Of a DNA stretch of 8,623 nt, positions 1 through 7,333 are shown piece after piece. Source of the DNA: a candidate division GN15 bacterium (GTDB lineage Bacteria; Zixibacteria; MSB-5A5; GN15; FEB-12); the NCBI GenBank assembly GCA_014729205.1, contig WJKG01000070.1:1-8623 (forward strand), given 5' to 3'. Made by a program: the position numbers and the translations under genes. How positions within the stretch are numbered: the stretch's first letter is position 1; each line of letters opens with the position of its first letter. The notes beneath the pieces were generated by a model. It searched no databases. It was not told where the DNA came from and saw only the letters and a list, made by a program, of their open reading frames with translations.

Positions 1-77
1 GCAAACCATACCCTGCCCAGACTCTCTTGAGCAAGATCAAGGACATCCTATGATAGCCACGCGAAGAGGAAAGAAAA

Positions 78-165
78 TGGCGGAGGAGGTAGGATTCGAA
101 CCCACGGTACCTTGCGGTACAACGGTTTTCAAGACCGCCGCTTTCGACCACTCAGCCACTCCTCC
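78..165 (-). tRNA. tRNA-Ser (anticodon UGA), with encoded CCA end
   Basis: This class II tRNA lies on the minus strand and decodes UCA (and by wobble other UCN) serine codons. The acceptor stem pairs GGAGGAG (159-165) with CTCCTCC (82-88), followed by discriminator G (81) and a genomically encoded CCA (78-80). The T arm is GTGGG-TTCGAAT-CCTAC. The anticodon loop is CTTGAAA on a five-pair stem, putting UGA at 129-131. Between the anticodon stem and the T arm is a long variable arm (GTACC-GCAA-GGTACC), as expected for tRNA-Ser. The length of 88 nt with CCA is normal. It is transcribed away from the downstream phosphatase-like gene and probably from its own promoter. No hairpin terminator is obvious after the CCA, only a T-rich run (about 68-77). 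Confidence 0.97.
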
Positions 166-178
166 GGCCGTCACGCCT

Positions 179-209
179 ATTATACATATCGCCCAACCGC
201 CCTTGTCAA
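179..209 (-). promoter_or_regulatory. Sigma-70-type promoter of tRNA-Ser
   Basis: Read on the minus strand, a perfect -35 box TTGACA (204-209) and a perfect -10 box TATAAT (179-184) stand upstream of the tRNA. The spacer is 19 bp, longer than the optimal 17. A start site about seven bases after the -10 box would fall near position 172, leaving a leader of only a few nucleotides before the tRNA 5' end at 165, which is typical for a tRNA gene. Both boxes being exact matches makes this the best promoter in the window despite the long spacer. Confidence 0.75.
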
Positions 210-336
210 GCCATAAGCCCGTACCCCGAAAACTACTGAAGATGGCAATCGTGCTATCCGGTCAGCAAATCGGACCCCATTGACCAGATCAGTCACAGAT
301 GCCGGACAATCATACCCTCCGATACGGCCAACCGTC

Positions 337-365
337 TTGACACGCCAGCAGTTTAGCACAATATT
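337..365 (+). promoter_or_regulatory. Candidate sigma-70 promoter of the GlpX-like gene
   Basis: A perfect -35 box TTGACA (337-342) is followed by an exact 17-bp spacer and a -10 box AATATT (360-365), which matches TATAAT at four of six positions. Transcription would start near 372, giving a leader of about 20 nt. A GAGGG ribosome binding site (383-387) lies within it, five bases before the ATG at 393. The promoter is divergent from the tRNA promoter, and the region between them (210-336) shows nothing else recognisable. Confidence 0.6.
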
Positions 366-392
366 GGCGCAAAACTAAAGACGAGGGCCTGT

Positions 393-2069
393 ATGGACAA
401 TTCTCTGCGCTTCAATGTTACCGACGAACGACCACGCTACTGCGGCAAACACGACACCTACCCCTTCAATGAGAACCGCATCTGGGAGTTCAATCACCGT
501 CACGACGCCATCCTGGAACGATACCATTTGAGTTTGAAATCGGCCGAGGCGGTCTGCCTTTCCGACAAGCTCAACAGCCGTTCCAATTTGGGCGCCCTGC
601 GCAACCGGAAACTCCGCGAGTCAGCCGTCCTGGCGGCCGGTCTGGCCGCAATAGCGGTGGGGCTGCACGGCCGCGGCAGCGCCGCCAAGCTGCCCAAGGA
701 AGAACGCACCAAGCAGATGATGAACTTGCTCAAGCGCGACAACGACCGCACGGCCGCCCTGGCCATGGCCGAAGTACTGCAAACGACCTCGATGACACTT
801 CCGGTCGGTGAAGAAGTCGTAATCGAATCTACCATTACCGAGGGTGTCCGGGTCAAACCGGGCAAGGAACTCGGCGGCAATCCCACGATTGCGGTTGGTG
901 CCCTGTTCGGTAAAGAGGAACATCGACATATCTACGGCCTGCCGATGAAGCACAATGTCAGCCTTCTTTCCATGGGCAATGACGTTATCGACGGTACCAC
1001 AAAGTCGGTCAAGGGTGAGCACTCTTCGCTAACAGCCCTCTTTCTGACTGAATCCAACGTAAAGCGCCACCTGCCCGATGTGTACATTCAGCGCTGGATG
1101 TCCGGCTCGTACTTCGACCTGTTCAATCCCCGGTCGGTGCCGCTGGAGGAGCAAGCTGAAATTATCGCAAAGTCTTACAACGATGGTACCAAACTGGAAA
1201 ACCTCAGTGCCTTCTTTTTGGATCGCAACCGTCACCACTACGCTATGGATAAGCTCAACAAGGCCGGTGTAGCGACGCCGTGGGACAAGGATGGAGACCT
1301 CTTCCCCTCGCTGGTCCTCGGTAACGACCTGGTCGATTTCCCCAACGGCCGCAAATTGAACTCGTTCATCGGCGAGATCGGCGGTTCCGCCGAATGGGCG
1401 GTAGGCGTGCTGCCACTGGTCTGGCGGGGTGGCCAGGCGATCGGCATGATGACCAGCCAGTCGGCTCTCACCCGCAAGGATCTCAGCCCCGAGCAAAAAT
1501 GGAAAGAGCGCTTCCACTTCACCGAGGAAGAGTTCATGGCCATCCAGGATGCCCGTTTCGAACACAAGCCGTACTTCACGATCTTCGACATTCTCGAAGA
1601 ACCGTTTGCCGGCGGTATTGCCTGTTTCGGTGGCATTACCGATAACATGTTCCTGCCGGAGATGGAAGGAGTCAGCTCCAGCGCCGCGGATAACACGGTG
1701 ACCGTGAATGTGCTGTCCACCAACTCCCTGGGATTGACCGAACTGTGGAAGCTGACGTTTGCCTGCACCGACGGTCTGGAGAAGACAGTGGATGCCTTCC
1801 TGCCACCCAAACAGCGGCTTATCAACCTGAAAGGCAAGGACCTAGAGTCAGCGATCGGTCGCGTGCTCGATGATCCGGTGCTCCGCGAGCGCTATCGTAT
1901 CTTCTTCAACAACGAGTACTATCCGGCCCTCATCCCGGTGCGTGAGAAGATGGTCCTGCTGCATCGGGCGATCGAGGGCCTGATCGCGCGTGGGGCACTC
2001 GCCGATATCGATCGGGAGATTGTCGAAACTACGCTGAAGCTCGCCAGCGAGTGGTTTGTGAACGATTAA
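393..2069 (+). CDS. Diverged, enlarged GlpX-type (class II fructose-1,6-bisphosphatase family) phosphatase
   Basis: Probably a cytoplasmic metal-dependent sugar phosphatase of the FBPase/inositol monophosphatase superfamily; hydrolysis of fructose-1,6-bisphosphate in gluconeogenesis is the likely but unproven role. The protein is 558 aa against about 320-340 for ordinary GlpX. Residues about 70-470 follow the E. coli GlpX order: DVIDGT (197-202, equivalent to DPIEGT), PDVYIQRW (228-235, equivalent to PDMYMEKL), DGD (300-302), IGGSAEW (329-335, equivalent to IGGAPEG) and GGITDN (413-418). By eye the metal ligands D33, E57, D85 and E213 correspond to E103, E145, D197 and E334, so the first would be a conservative Asp-to-Glu change. 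There are extra segments: about 70 residues at the N terminus, about 35 before DVIDGT, and an alpha-helical tail of about 85 at the C terminus. No signal peptide is visible. The start is supported by GAGGG five bases upstream. It is monocistronic, with its own promoter and terminator. GlpX ancestry is fairly sure; the substrate is not. Confidence 0.78.
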   Translation: MDNSLRFNVTDERPRYCGKHDTYPFNENRIWEFNHRHDAILERYHLSLKSAEAVCLSDKLNSRSNLGALRNRKLRESAVLAAGLAAIAVGLHGRGSAAKLPKEERTKQMMNLLKRDNDRTAALAMAEVLQTTSMTLPVGEEVVIESTITEGVRVKPGKELGGNPTIAVGALFGKEEHRHIYGLPMKHNVSLLSMGNDVIDGTTKSVKGEHSSLTALFLTESNVKRHLPDVYIQRWMSGSYFDLFNPRSVPLEEQAEIIAKSYNDGTKLENLSAFFLDRNRHHYAMDKLNKAGVATPWDKDGDLFPSLVLGNDLVDFPNGRKLNSFIGEIGGSAEWAVGVLPLVWRGGQAIGMMTSQSALTRKDLSPEQKWKERFHFTEEEFMAIQDARFEHKPYFTIFDILEEPFAGGIACFGGITDNMFLPEMEGVSSSAADNTVTVNVLSTNSLGLTELWKLTFACTDGLEKTVDAFLPPKQRLINLKGKDLESAIGRVLDDPVLRERYRIFFNNEYYPALIPVREKMVLLHRAIEGLIARGALADIDREIVETTLKLASEWFVND

Positions 2070-2098
2070 GCCACCAAAGACTGTATCACTAATAGTAG

Positions 2099-2136
2099 CA
2101 GCCGTCGATAACACAAATCGACGGCTGTTTCTTTGT
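2099..2136 (+). terminator. Rho-independent terminator after the GlpX-like gene
   Basis: A perfect 11-bp stem, CAGCCGTCGAT (2099-2109) with ATCGACGGCTG (2117-2127), encloses a 7-nt loop AACACAA. The stem is followed directly by a T-rich run (TTTCTTTGT, 2128-2136). It begins 30 bases after the stop codon of the phosphatase-like gene and separates that gene from the large secreted-protein gene. The tract is interrupted by one C and one G, but stem quality and position make the call solid. Confidence 0.88.
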
Positions 2137-2306
2137 GTCACTACTCGTAGCTCTCAACCAGCAAAAGACTTGCGCCGGCACTCTCCTTGGATCAATTTAC
2201 CTGTCAGGCGTGCGATAGCTTTTGACACCCGCGCCGATAAAATCGTCTTGAGGTCACAGAATCTCATAACCGACCGCAGGGTCTATTTTCGCCATTCGGG
2301 AGGCAT

Positions 2307-4931
2307 ATGCGAATTCCTTCGCTTTTGGTTGCGGCACTTACTGTCGCTGTCGTGTTTGGTGTCGTTGGTCCGGTCCTTGGCGGACACGCCCCGACACCTA
2401 AGGACTACGAGGACAAGATGGAATCAAAACGTACCGCCATTCCGGCCTACGCCGTCACGGCGCACCGGGTTGGCAAGATGGTGCTGGGGATCACCAATAA
2501 CGGCACGTTCGGGTCCGAATACAGCCGCGCCGGCAATGTCGACTTCTTCACCGGCGAGGAGGTCATCTCCTGCGAGTACCCCAAAGGATCCAATGTCGGC
2601 TATCTGTACGCAGGCGCCTTCTGGATTGGAGCCGTGGTCGGACGCGACACTCTCGTCTCTCACGGAGCCGACGGCTGGGCCTACCAGGTGAATACTCGCG
2701 AGTTTCACCCCGACGAGCGTCCTTTTGGCGAACCAATCTTTCGTTCCATCATTGACCCCAACGCCCCCGAATACGAAGATGCTGTGAGTGAGGAGGACTT
2801 CATCGTCCGCTACTCCGACACCCTTACAGAAGGCATGGAACCGGACTACTTTGGCCGCAAATACATCCCCCTGAATATCCAGGTGACCGAAGCATCCTAT
2901 GCCTGGTCCTACCAGTACGCCGAGGATATCGTGCTTTTTGACTACCAGGTGAAGAATATCGGCACCCAGACGCTCAGTGGCGTCTATATGGGAGTATTCA
3001 TTGACGCCGACGTATCATTCGAGGCCGACGATCTCGCGGGTGCTCAAGACGATCTGGCGGGCTTCCTGGAGACCTATCCGGCCACCTGCGGACAATGCGA
3101 CTACCAGGACACTGTCTTCCTGGCCTGGACAGCCGACAACGATGGCAACCTCGATGCGGACAACCCGGCACCACACACCACGGCGGCCCGCATAGTCCGC
3201 ACACCGCAGCCGGAATTAGATGTCTCCTTCAACTGGTGGGTCGCCAATCCGGATCCCCAGAAGGACTTCGGGCCACGGGAGCGACCATTCCACGGTAAAT
3301 GGGAGGAGCCATACCGCGACTTCAAGACCGGCGGCAGCGGTACTCCCGAAGGCGATGCCAACAAGTACTATGTGCTGCGCAATCGTGAATTCGACTACGA
3401 CCAGGCGTTTACGGCCTCAATCACGTCCAATGATCCTTTGTGGCTGCCGCCCAATCCGCAGACGAAGGACAGTCTCACCAATGGTCTGGACACACGCTTC
3501 CTGCTGTCGTTTGGGCCGTTCGATATCCGCCCCGGAGAAAATCTACCGCTTTCATTCGCCTACCTCGCCGGCGAGGATCTGCACACTGTCCCTGGCAATG
3601 GCGATAACCTCGCCGAAGAAAGCTATGATCCGGTGGCGTACTACGCTAATCTGGATTTCTCCGATCTGGGGCTGAACTCCCGGTGGGCCTCGTGGATCTA
3701 CGATAATCCGGGCGTGGACACCGATAATGATCGTGATTCGGGGGTGATCTATATCTGTGTCAACGACTCGGCCGTGGTCGACTCGACAGAGGTCTTCGAC
3801 CCCGACCTTGGCGAGGATGTCTGGGTCTATCAGTACAAGCCCACAGAGGCTGATACCTGCTGGATCGAAGGAGATGGTGTACCGGACTTCAAGGGCGCCT
3901 CGCCGCCACCGGCACCGAAGGTCTGGGTTGAACCTGGAGTCGGCAAACTGCATGTGCGTTTCAACGGTGTTCGCTCGGAAACCACTCGTGACGTCTTCTC
4001 GCGCGAGATCGATTTCGAGGGCTACCGTGTCTATCTCGCTCGCGATGAACGCGCCACGAGCTATTCCGTGGTCGCCTCTTACGATCGCGAGGACTTCAAC
4101 AAGTGGGTCTTCGATGATGACCCCCGGGTGGATGACTATGTCCTTCTGGATCCTCCTTTCACACTGAAGCAGCTCCGCTGCCTTTATGGTGACTCCTGCG
4201 ATGACCTGTCGTTCTCGCCGCTGCAGTACACACGGAGTAGTCCGCTTCGAATTGGCGATTCCACGTTTTATTTCGAGAAGCAGGACTACAATGTCTCTCA
4301 ATTAGGCGTTCAAACACCAATCAAGAAGCGATTCCCCAACCAACCATACCCCTCGAGCCTGGTACCGGACTCGGCGAGGCCGGAAGAACTCACCGAGGAC
4401 GGCTACCTGAAGTACTTCGAGTATGAGTTCACGATCGAGGGCCTGCTTCCAACTGTGCCATACTGGGTCAATGTCACTGCCTTTGACTATGGATCACCCC
4501 AATCGGGGCTGCCATCGCTGGAGACATCGGTGACGGTGAACTCAAACATGGCCTACCCCCTGGGCTCCACCGGTACCCGGGCCTTGAGCAACAATGAGAT
4601 CTACGTCTATCCCAACCCTTATCGAATCGATGCCGGCTACCGTGGTCGTGGCTTTGAAGGACGCGCCAATGAAGACCGCCCTGATGATCGGGTACGCGCA
4701 ATTCACTTCGCCAATGTCCCGCCCAAGTGTACTATCCGGATTTACACGCTGGATGGCGACCTGGTGCGGGAACTGGTCCATGACCAAGACCCTGCAGACC
4801 CAACATCGAACCACGCCCAGTGGAATCTGATCACCCGAAATACGCAGTTGGTGGTCTCGGGTCTCTACTATTGGACGGTTGAGAGCGAGAATGGTGAGGT
4901 ACAGATTGGCAAACTGATGATCCTTATGTAG
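2307..4931 (+). CDS. Large secreted protein of unknown function with C-terminal FlgD/T9SS-like module
   Basis: I do not recognise a catalytic domain. The 874-aa product starts with a signal peptide (charged start, hydrophobic residues 5-24, likely cleavage near G25-A28), so it is exported. Residues 55-470 resemble long uncharacterised exported proteins of FCB-group genomes, with stretches such as FWIGAVVGRDTLVS (105-118) and beta-rich, Asp-rich sequence with acidic loops such as DADNPAP (283-289). Residues about 535-745 look like one or two fibronectin III/Ig-like modules, including FEGYRVYLAR (570-579) and a 'PYWVNVTAFDYG' strand (718-729). The end is a typical sorting/FlgD-like module: IYVYPNPYR (765-773), TIRIYTLDGDLVREL (809-823), then SGLYYWTV (851-858) and GKLMILM at the terminus. 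This suggests delivery to the cell surface by a type IX-like or related route. The start is chosen for the signal peptide and GGGAGG at 2298-2303, only 3 nt from the ATG. It precedes the deiminase gene by 259 bp; whether they are functionally linked is unknown. Confidence 0.8.
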   Translation: MRIPSLLVAALTVAVVFGVVGPVLGGHAPTPKDYEDKMESKRTAIPAYAVTAHRVGKMVLGITNNGTFGSEYSRAGNVDFFTGEEVISCEYPKGSNVGYLYAGAFWIGAVVGRDTLVSHGADGWAYQVNTREFHPDERPFGEPIFRSIIDPNAPEYEDAVSEEDFIVRYSDTLTEGMEPDYFGRKYIPLNIQVTEASYAWSYQYAEDIVLFDYQVKNIGTQTLSGVYMGVFIDADVSFEADDLAGAQDDLAGFLETYPATCGQCDYQDTVFLAWTADNDGNLDADNPAPHTTAARIVRTPQPELDVSFNWWVANPDPQKDFGPRERPFHGKWEEPYRDFKTGGSGTPEGDANKYYVLRNREFDYDQAFTASITSNDPLWLPPNPQTKDSLTNGLDTRFLLSFGPFDIRPGENLPLSFAYLAGEDLHTVPGNGDNLAEESYDPVAYYANLDFSDLGLNSRWASWIYDNPGVDTDNDRDSGVIYICVNDSAVVDSTEVFDPDLGEDVWVYQYKPTEADTCWIEGDGVPDFKGASPPPAPKVWVEPGVGKLHVRFNGVRSETTRDVFSREIDFEGYRVYLARDERATSYSVVASYDREDFNKWVFDDDPRVDDYVLLDPPFTLKQLRCLYGDSCDDLSFSPLQYTRSSPLRIGDSTFYFEKQDYNVSQLGVQTPIKKRFPNQPYPSSLVPDSARPEELTEDGYLKYFEYEFTIEGLLPTVPYWVNVTAFDYGSPQSGLPSLETSVTVNSNMAYPLGSTGTRALSNNEIYVYPNPYRIDAGYRGRGFEGRANEDRPDDRVRAIHFANVPPKCTIRIYTLDGDLVRELVHDQDPADPTSNHAQWNLITRNTQLVVSGLYYWTVESENGEVQIGKLMILM

Positions 4932-4978
4932 CCGCAATTGTCGACTTCAGAAATGTTATCTAGCTGTCCAACAGTGTC

Positions 4979-5080
4979 TTGCAATTAAATGACGTTGGTT
5001 GACGTAGTTGTCAATCTTGACCGTTCCGTACAGAATACGGACTGATTAAGGCTATCTTGCAAAGCAACTTACGCTTGCAA
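4979..5080. repeat. Small inverted and direct repeats in the gap upstream of the deiminase gene
   Basis: The 259-bp gap 4932-5190 has no gene. It holds three copies of the palindrome TTGCAA (4979-4984, 5057-5062, 5075-5080); the last two extend to the direct repeat CTTGCAAA with an 18-bp period and also form an imperfect inverted repeat around 5057-5080. A further inverted repeat, TTGAC (4999-5003) with GTCAA (5010-5014), has another TTGAC at 5017-5021. A short hairpin, TCCGTA-CAGAA-TACGGA, spans about 5026-5042. None is followed by a T-run, so an intrinsic terminator is not supported. They could be operator sites for the deiminase gene, but short A/T-containing palindromes also arise by chance. 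Confidence 0.3.
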
Positions 5081-5171
5081 AATCGCGAAAAATCATTACT
5101 TTGGTGATGGTAGTGTAGTCTCCAAGTCAGTCAACGTTTACTCACCTGGCCTCACCGCGCTGGAGTGACAG

Positions 5172-5193
5172 CAAAGAGAATGGACCCCGCATG
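5172..5193 (+). promoter_or_regulatory. Translation-start context of the deiminase gene, shared with the protease gene
   Basis: The sequence before the ATG at 5191 runs CAAAGA then GAATGGACCCCGC. It is nearly the same as the start region of the gingipain-like gene (7314-7333), where CAAAGA is followed by AAGGACCTCGC. Downstream of the ATG both read CRCAA. The Shine-Dalgarno match itself is weak here (AGAGAA or TGGA), so similarity to the neighbour helps decide the start, together with the signal peptide that follows. An ATG at 5180 is out of frame. Confidence 0.45.
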
Positions 5194-7056
5194 CACAAAT
5201 GGCTATTTCTATTGGTGGCTGTCGGCTGCCTGATTCTGGGGGCAATGGCCTCCGCCGACCAAAACCCGTACAAAGAATCGCTCCCCATTGGTCTCACAGA
5301 TGAAGAGAAGACACGCCTGGATGAGATCGGCATCAACCACACCGTGACTGCTCCGCCCACCGGCGAGTTGCGCAATTGCGCCGAGTGGGAACCCTCAGAG
5401 GGCGTCATTATTCGCTACCCTCTGGGCATACCGGTTTCACTGGTGGCTGAGATGTCAGAAAACGAGATGGTGACGGTAATCGTTTCGTCCAGTTACTACG
5501 AAAACCAGGCCACCAATACGTTCACCAATGGTGGTGTCAATATGGCCAATGTCCAGTTCTTCTACGGCACGACAGACAGTTGGTGGACCCGTGACTACGG
5601 CCCGTGGTTCATTTTCGAGAACAAGACAATGGCCATCGTCGACCACATCTACAACCGTCCGCGCCCTAATGATGATGAGATTCCCGAGGAACTGGGTGCG
5701 GATTGGGGAATGTCGGTCTATGGCATGCCTCTGGAGCACACCGGCGGTAATCACATGTCCGACGGACTGGGAATGTCGATGTCGACAGAGCTTGTTTACA
5801 ACGAGAACCCATATATCAGCCACGACTCGGTCAAGACCGTTATGGAAGCCTATCTTGGCAATGACTATACCGTGCTGGACTATATCGAGTATGGCGGCAT
5901 TCACCATATTGACTGCTGGGCCAAGTTCCTGAATCCGACGACCATTATCGTAAAGGATGTCCCCCCGAGCCATGCGAGTCATGATCGGCTTGATGCCCGC
6001 TGCAACTACCTTGCACAGCAGACCTCACCGTGGGGTCGCCCCTACACAATCGTGCGCGTGTACGCTCCCAACGATGAGCCGTATACGAACTCCCTGATCC
6101 TCAACGACAAGGTTTATGTGCCCCTGTACGGGACATCGTGGGACGATGACGCCATCGCCACGTATGAGGCGGCCATGCCCGGCTATGAAATCATCGGCTT
6201 CACCGGATCCTGGTACAGCAATGACGCTATCCACTGCCGAACCATGGGAGTGCCGGATCGCGAAATGCTGTTTGTGGATCATATGCCGCTGTTCGATGCC
6301 GAGGATACGGTCAGCCAGTATCGTGTTGCGGCTCGAGTTGATGCCTGCTCTGGCGAAATGCTGATTCAGGACTCGTGCAAGGTCTTCTACCGTGTCGATG
6401 GCGGATCCTGGCAGAGTGTCGCGGCACCGCCGAGCGCCTTCCAGGATTCTGTTGTTGGGTTCATCCCGCAGCAACCGGCTGGAAGCCAGATAGACTACTA
6501 CATCCAGGTGGCTGACCTCTCTAATCGTGTCGAGACACACCCGTTTATTGGAGCCCCCTGGGCACACACGTTCCAGATTCTCGAAACCAACGTTGCGCCG
6601 CAGATCGTCTGTGACGATACCCTTTGGCTGTGGTCCGGCGAACAGCTGGCTTTCTGCCCTGAGATCATCGACCCCGATGACACCATGCATACGGTGTCGT
6701 ACAGCGGCCAGCCCGCGTGGGCAACGCTCGCCGGGGACAGCCTGGTGGGACAGGCACCAAATACGAAGGAGCATATCGTGTTTACGGTCGAGGTTGACGA
6801 CGGACAGGCCCAGGCCAGCGCGGATGTGACGCTCGATGTGTACATCTGTGGAGATATCGATGACACGGGAGACGGCCCCAATGTCAGCGATCTGACATAC
6901 CTGGTGGCCTATCTCTTCAACGATGGCAGTGCACCGGCCGTCGAACTGGCAGCCGATGTGACAGGAGATACCCAGGTTAACGTGCAGGATCTGACCGCCT
7001 TGGTGGATTACCTGTTCGCCGGCGGATCGGCGCCGTCATGCGCGCCCGTAGATTAG
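5191..7056 (+). CDS. Secreted peptidylarginine deiminase (PPAD-type, PAD_porph family) with Ig-like and dockerin-like tail
   Basis: Predicted to deiminate peptidyl-arginine to citrulline outside the cell, releasing ammonia. The 621-aa protein has a signal peptide (1-22, cleavage near ASA-DQ). The pentein catalytic domain covers about 60-355. Compared with P. gingivalis PPAD (catalytic D130, H236, D238, N297, C351), it keeps D135 (WTRDYGPW), H239 and D241 (HHIDCW), N300 and nucleophile C349 (NDAIHC). R156 and R158 (YNRPRPND) match the PPAD pair R152/R154 that bind the substrate C-terminal carboxylate, favouring this over free-agmatine deiminase and implying preference for C-terminal arginine. 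Residues about 357-465 match the Ig-like domain of PPAD (YYIQVAD...HPFIGAPWAH). About 466-550 is a second beta-sandwich of Ig/cadherin type. A dockerin-like pair follows, D555-D567 and D589-D600, each before a 'DLT..V.YLF' helix. It lacks the T9SS C-terminal domain of PPAD. Next downstream is a gingipain homologue. Confidence 0.92.
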   Translation: MHKWLFLLVAVGCLILGAMASADQNPYKESLPIGLTDEEKTRLDEIGINHTVTAPPTGELRNCAEWEPSEGVIIRYPLGIPVSLVAEMSENEMVTVIVSSSYYENQATNTFTNGGVNMANVQFFYGTTDSWWTRDYGPWFIFENKTMAIVDHIYNRPRPNDDEIPEELGADWGMSVYGMPLEHTGGNHMSDGLGMSMSTELVYNENPYISHDSVKTVMEAYLGNDYTVLDYIEYGGIHHIDCWAKFLNPTTIIVKDVPPSHASHDRLDARCNYLAQQTSPWGRPYTIVRVYAPNDEPYTNSLILNDKVYVPLYGTSWDDDAIATYEAAMPGYEIIGFTGSWYSNDAIHCRTMGVPDREMLFVDHMPLFDAEDTVSQYRVAARVDACSGEMLIQDSCKVFYRVDGGSWQSVAAPPSAFQDSVVGFIPQQPAGSQIDYYIQVADLSNRVETHPFIGAPWAHTFQILETNVAPQIVCDDTLWLWSGEQLAFCPEIIDPDDTMHTVSYSGQPAWATLAGDSLVGQAPNTKEHIVFTVEVDDGQAQASADVTLDVYICGDIDDTGDGPNVSDLTYLVAYLFNDGSAPAVELAADVTGDTQVNVQDLTALVDYLFAGGSAPSCAPVD

Positions 7057-7194
7057 CGGACTCACTGGTAGCCCGTCGTCCGCTCTCGGTGAGGCCGCGA
7101 GGGTCGTGCCGATGACGACAGAGTGGAATACAAGGTGAGCGGTCGGGTCGGTTGCTTAGACGCCACCACTGGACTGATGTTGTCCGGTTTTAGA

Positions 7195-7222
7195 TTGCTA
7201 ACGGTCAACATCGCGATATATT
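7195..7222 (+). promoter_or_regulatory. Candidate sigma-70 promoter before the gingipain-like gene
   Basis: Within the 274-bp gap 7057-7330, TTGCTA (7195-7200; four of six to TTGACA) and TATATT (7217-7222; five of six to TATAAT) are separated by 16 bp. The predicted start near 7229 would leave a leader of about 100 nt. The rest of the gap shows only weak dyads, for example GTCGTC with GACGAC around 7076-7121, and no hairpin plus T-run that would end the deiminase transcript. The protease may therefore be both co-transcribed with the deiminase and expressed from its own promoter. Confidence 0.4.
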
Positions 7223-7313
7223 GAATGAACGTCGGCCGCGTGCGTGCCACCTGGTCGACTCATACAAATCAGGTACGAATTGTTACGTCAGATTACATTC
7301 AGAGTCTTTAATC

Positions 7314-7333
7314 CAAAGAAAGGACCTCGCATG
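7314..7333 (+). promoter_or_regulatory. Ribosome binding site and start context of the gingipain-like gene
   Basis: AAAGGA (7319-7324) is a good Shine-Dalgarno sequence, with AAGGA ending six bases before the ATG at 7331. The block GGACCTCGCATG matches GGACCCCGCATG in front of the deiminase gene with one change. This fixes the start at 7331, which also begins a clean signal peptide. Confidence 0.65.

Noticed and set aside
50..283. Plus-strand open frame of 77 codons with 'GFEPT...FDHSATPP'.
   Set aside because: It is the antisense of the tRNA-Ser gene; this residue pattern is the well-known spurious product of reading through a tRNA-Ser backwards.
2222..2238. TTGACA followed by TAAAAT upstream of the large secreted-protein gene as a promoter.
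   Set aside because: The spacer is only about 10 bp, too short for sigma-70, and no suitable -10 box lies at 16-18 bp. The real promoter of this gene was not identified.
2170..2691. Plus-strand open frame of 173 codons starting before the large secreted-protein gene.
   Set aside because: It overlaps the true start in another frame; the product is Arg/Ser/Pro-rich without a domain, whereas the frame at 2307 has a signal peptide and ribosome binding site.
3552..4301. Minus-strand open frame of 249 codons.
   Set aside because: It lies wholly inside the large secreted-protein gene, has no ribosome binding site or recognisable domain, and reflects third-position GC bias of the true frame.
5026..5042. 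Hairpin TCCGTA-CAGAA-TACGGA as terminator of the large secreted-protein gene.
   Set aside because: The stem is short and is not followed by a T-run.
6025..6774. Minus-strand open frame of 249 codons.
   Set aside because: It is antisense to the deiminase gene, whose frame is confirmed by catalytic motifs; no independent support.
5191..7056. Agmatine deiminase (AguA) as identity of the 621-aa protein.
   Set aside because: A signal peptide, the PPAD-type Ig-like domain and the R156/R158 pair point to a secreted peptidylarginine deiminase; AguA is cytoplasmic and about 370 aa.
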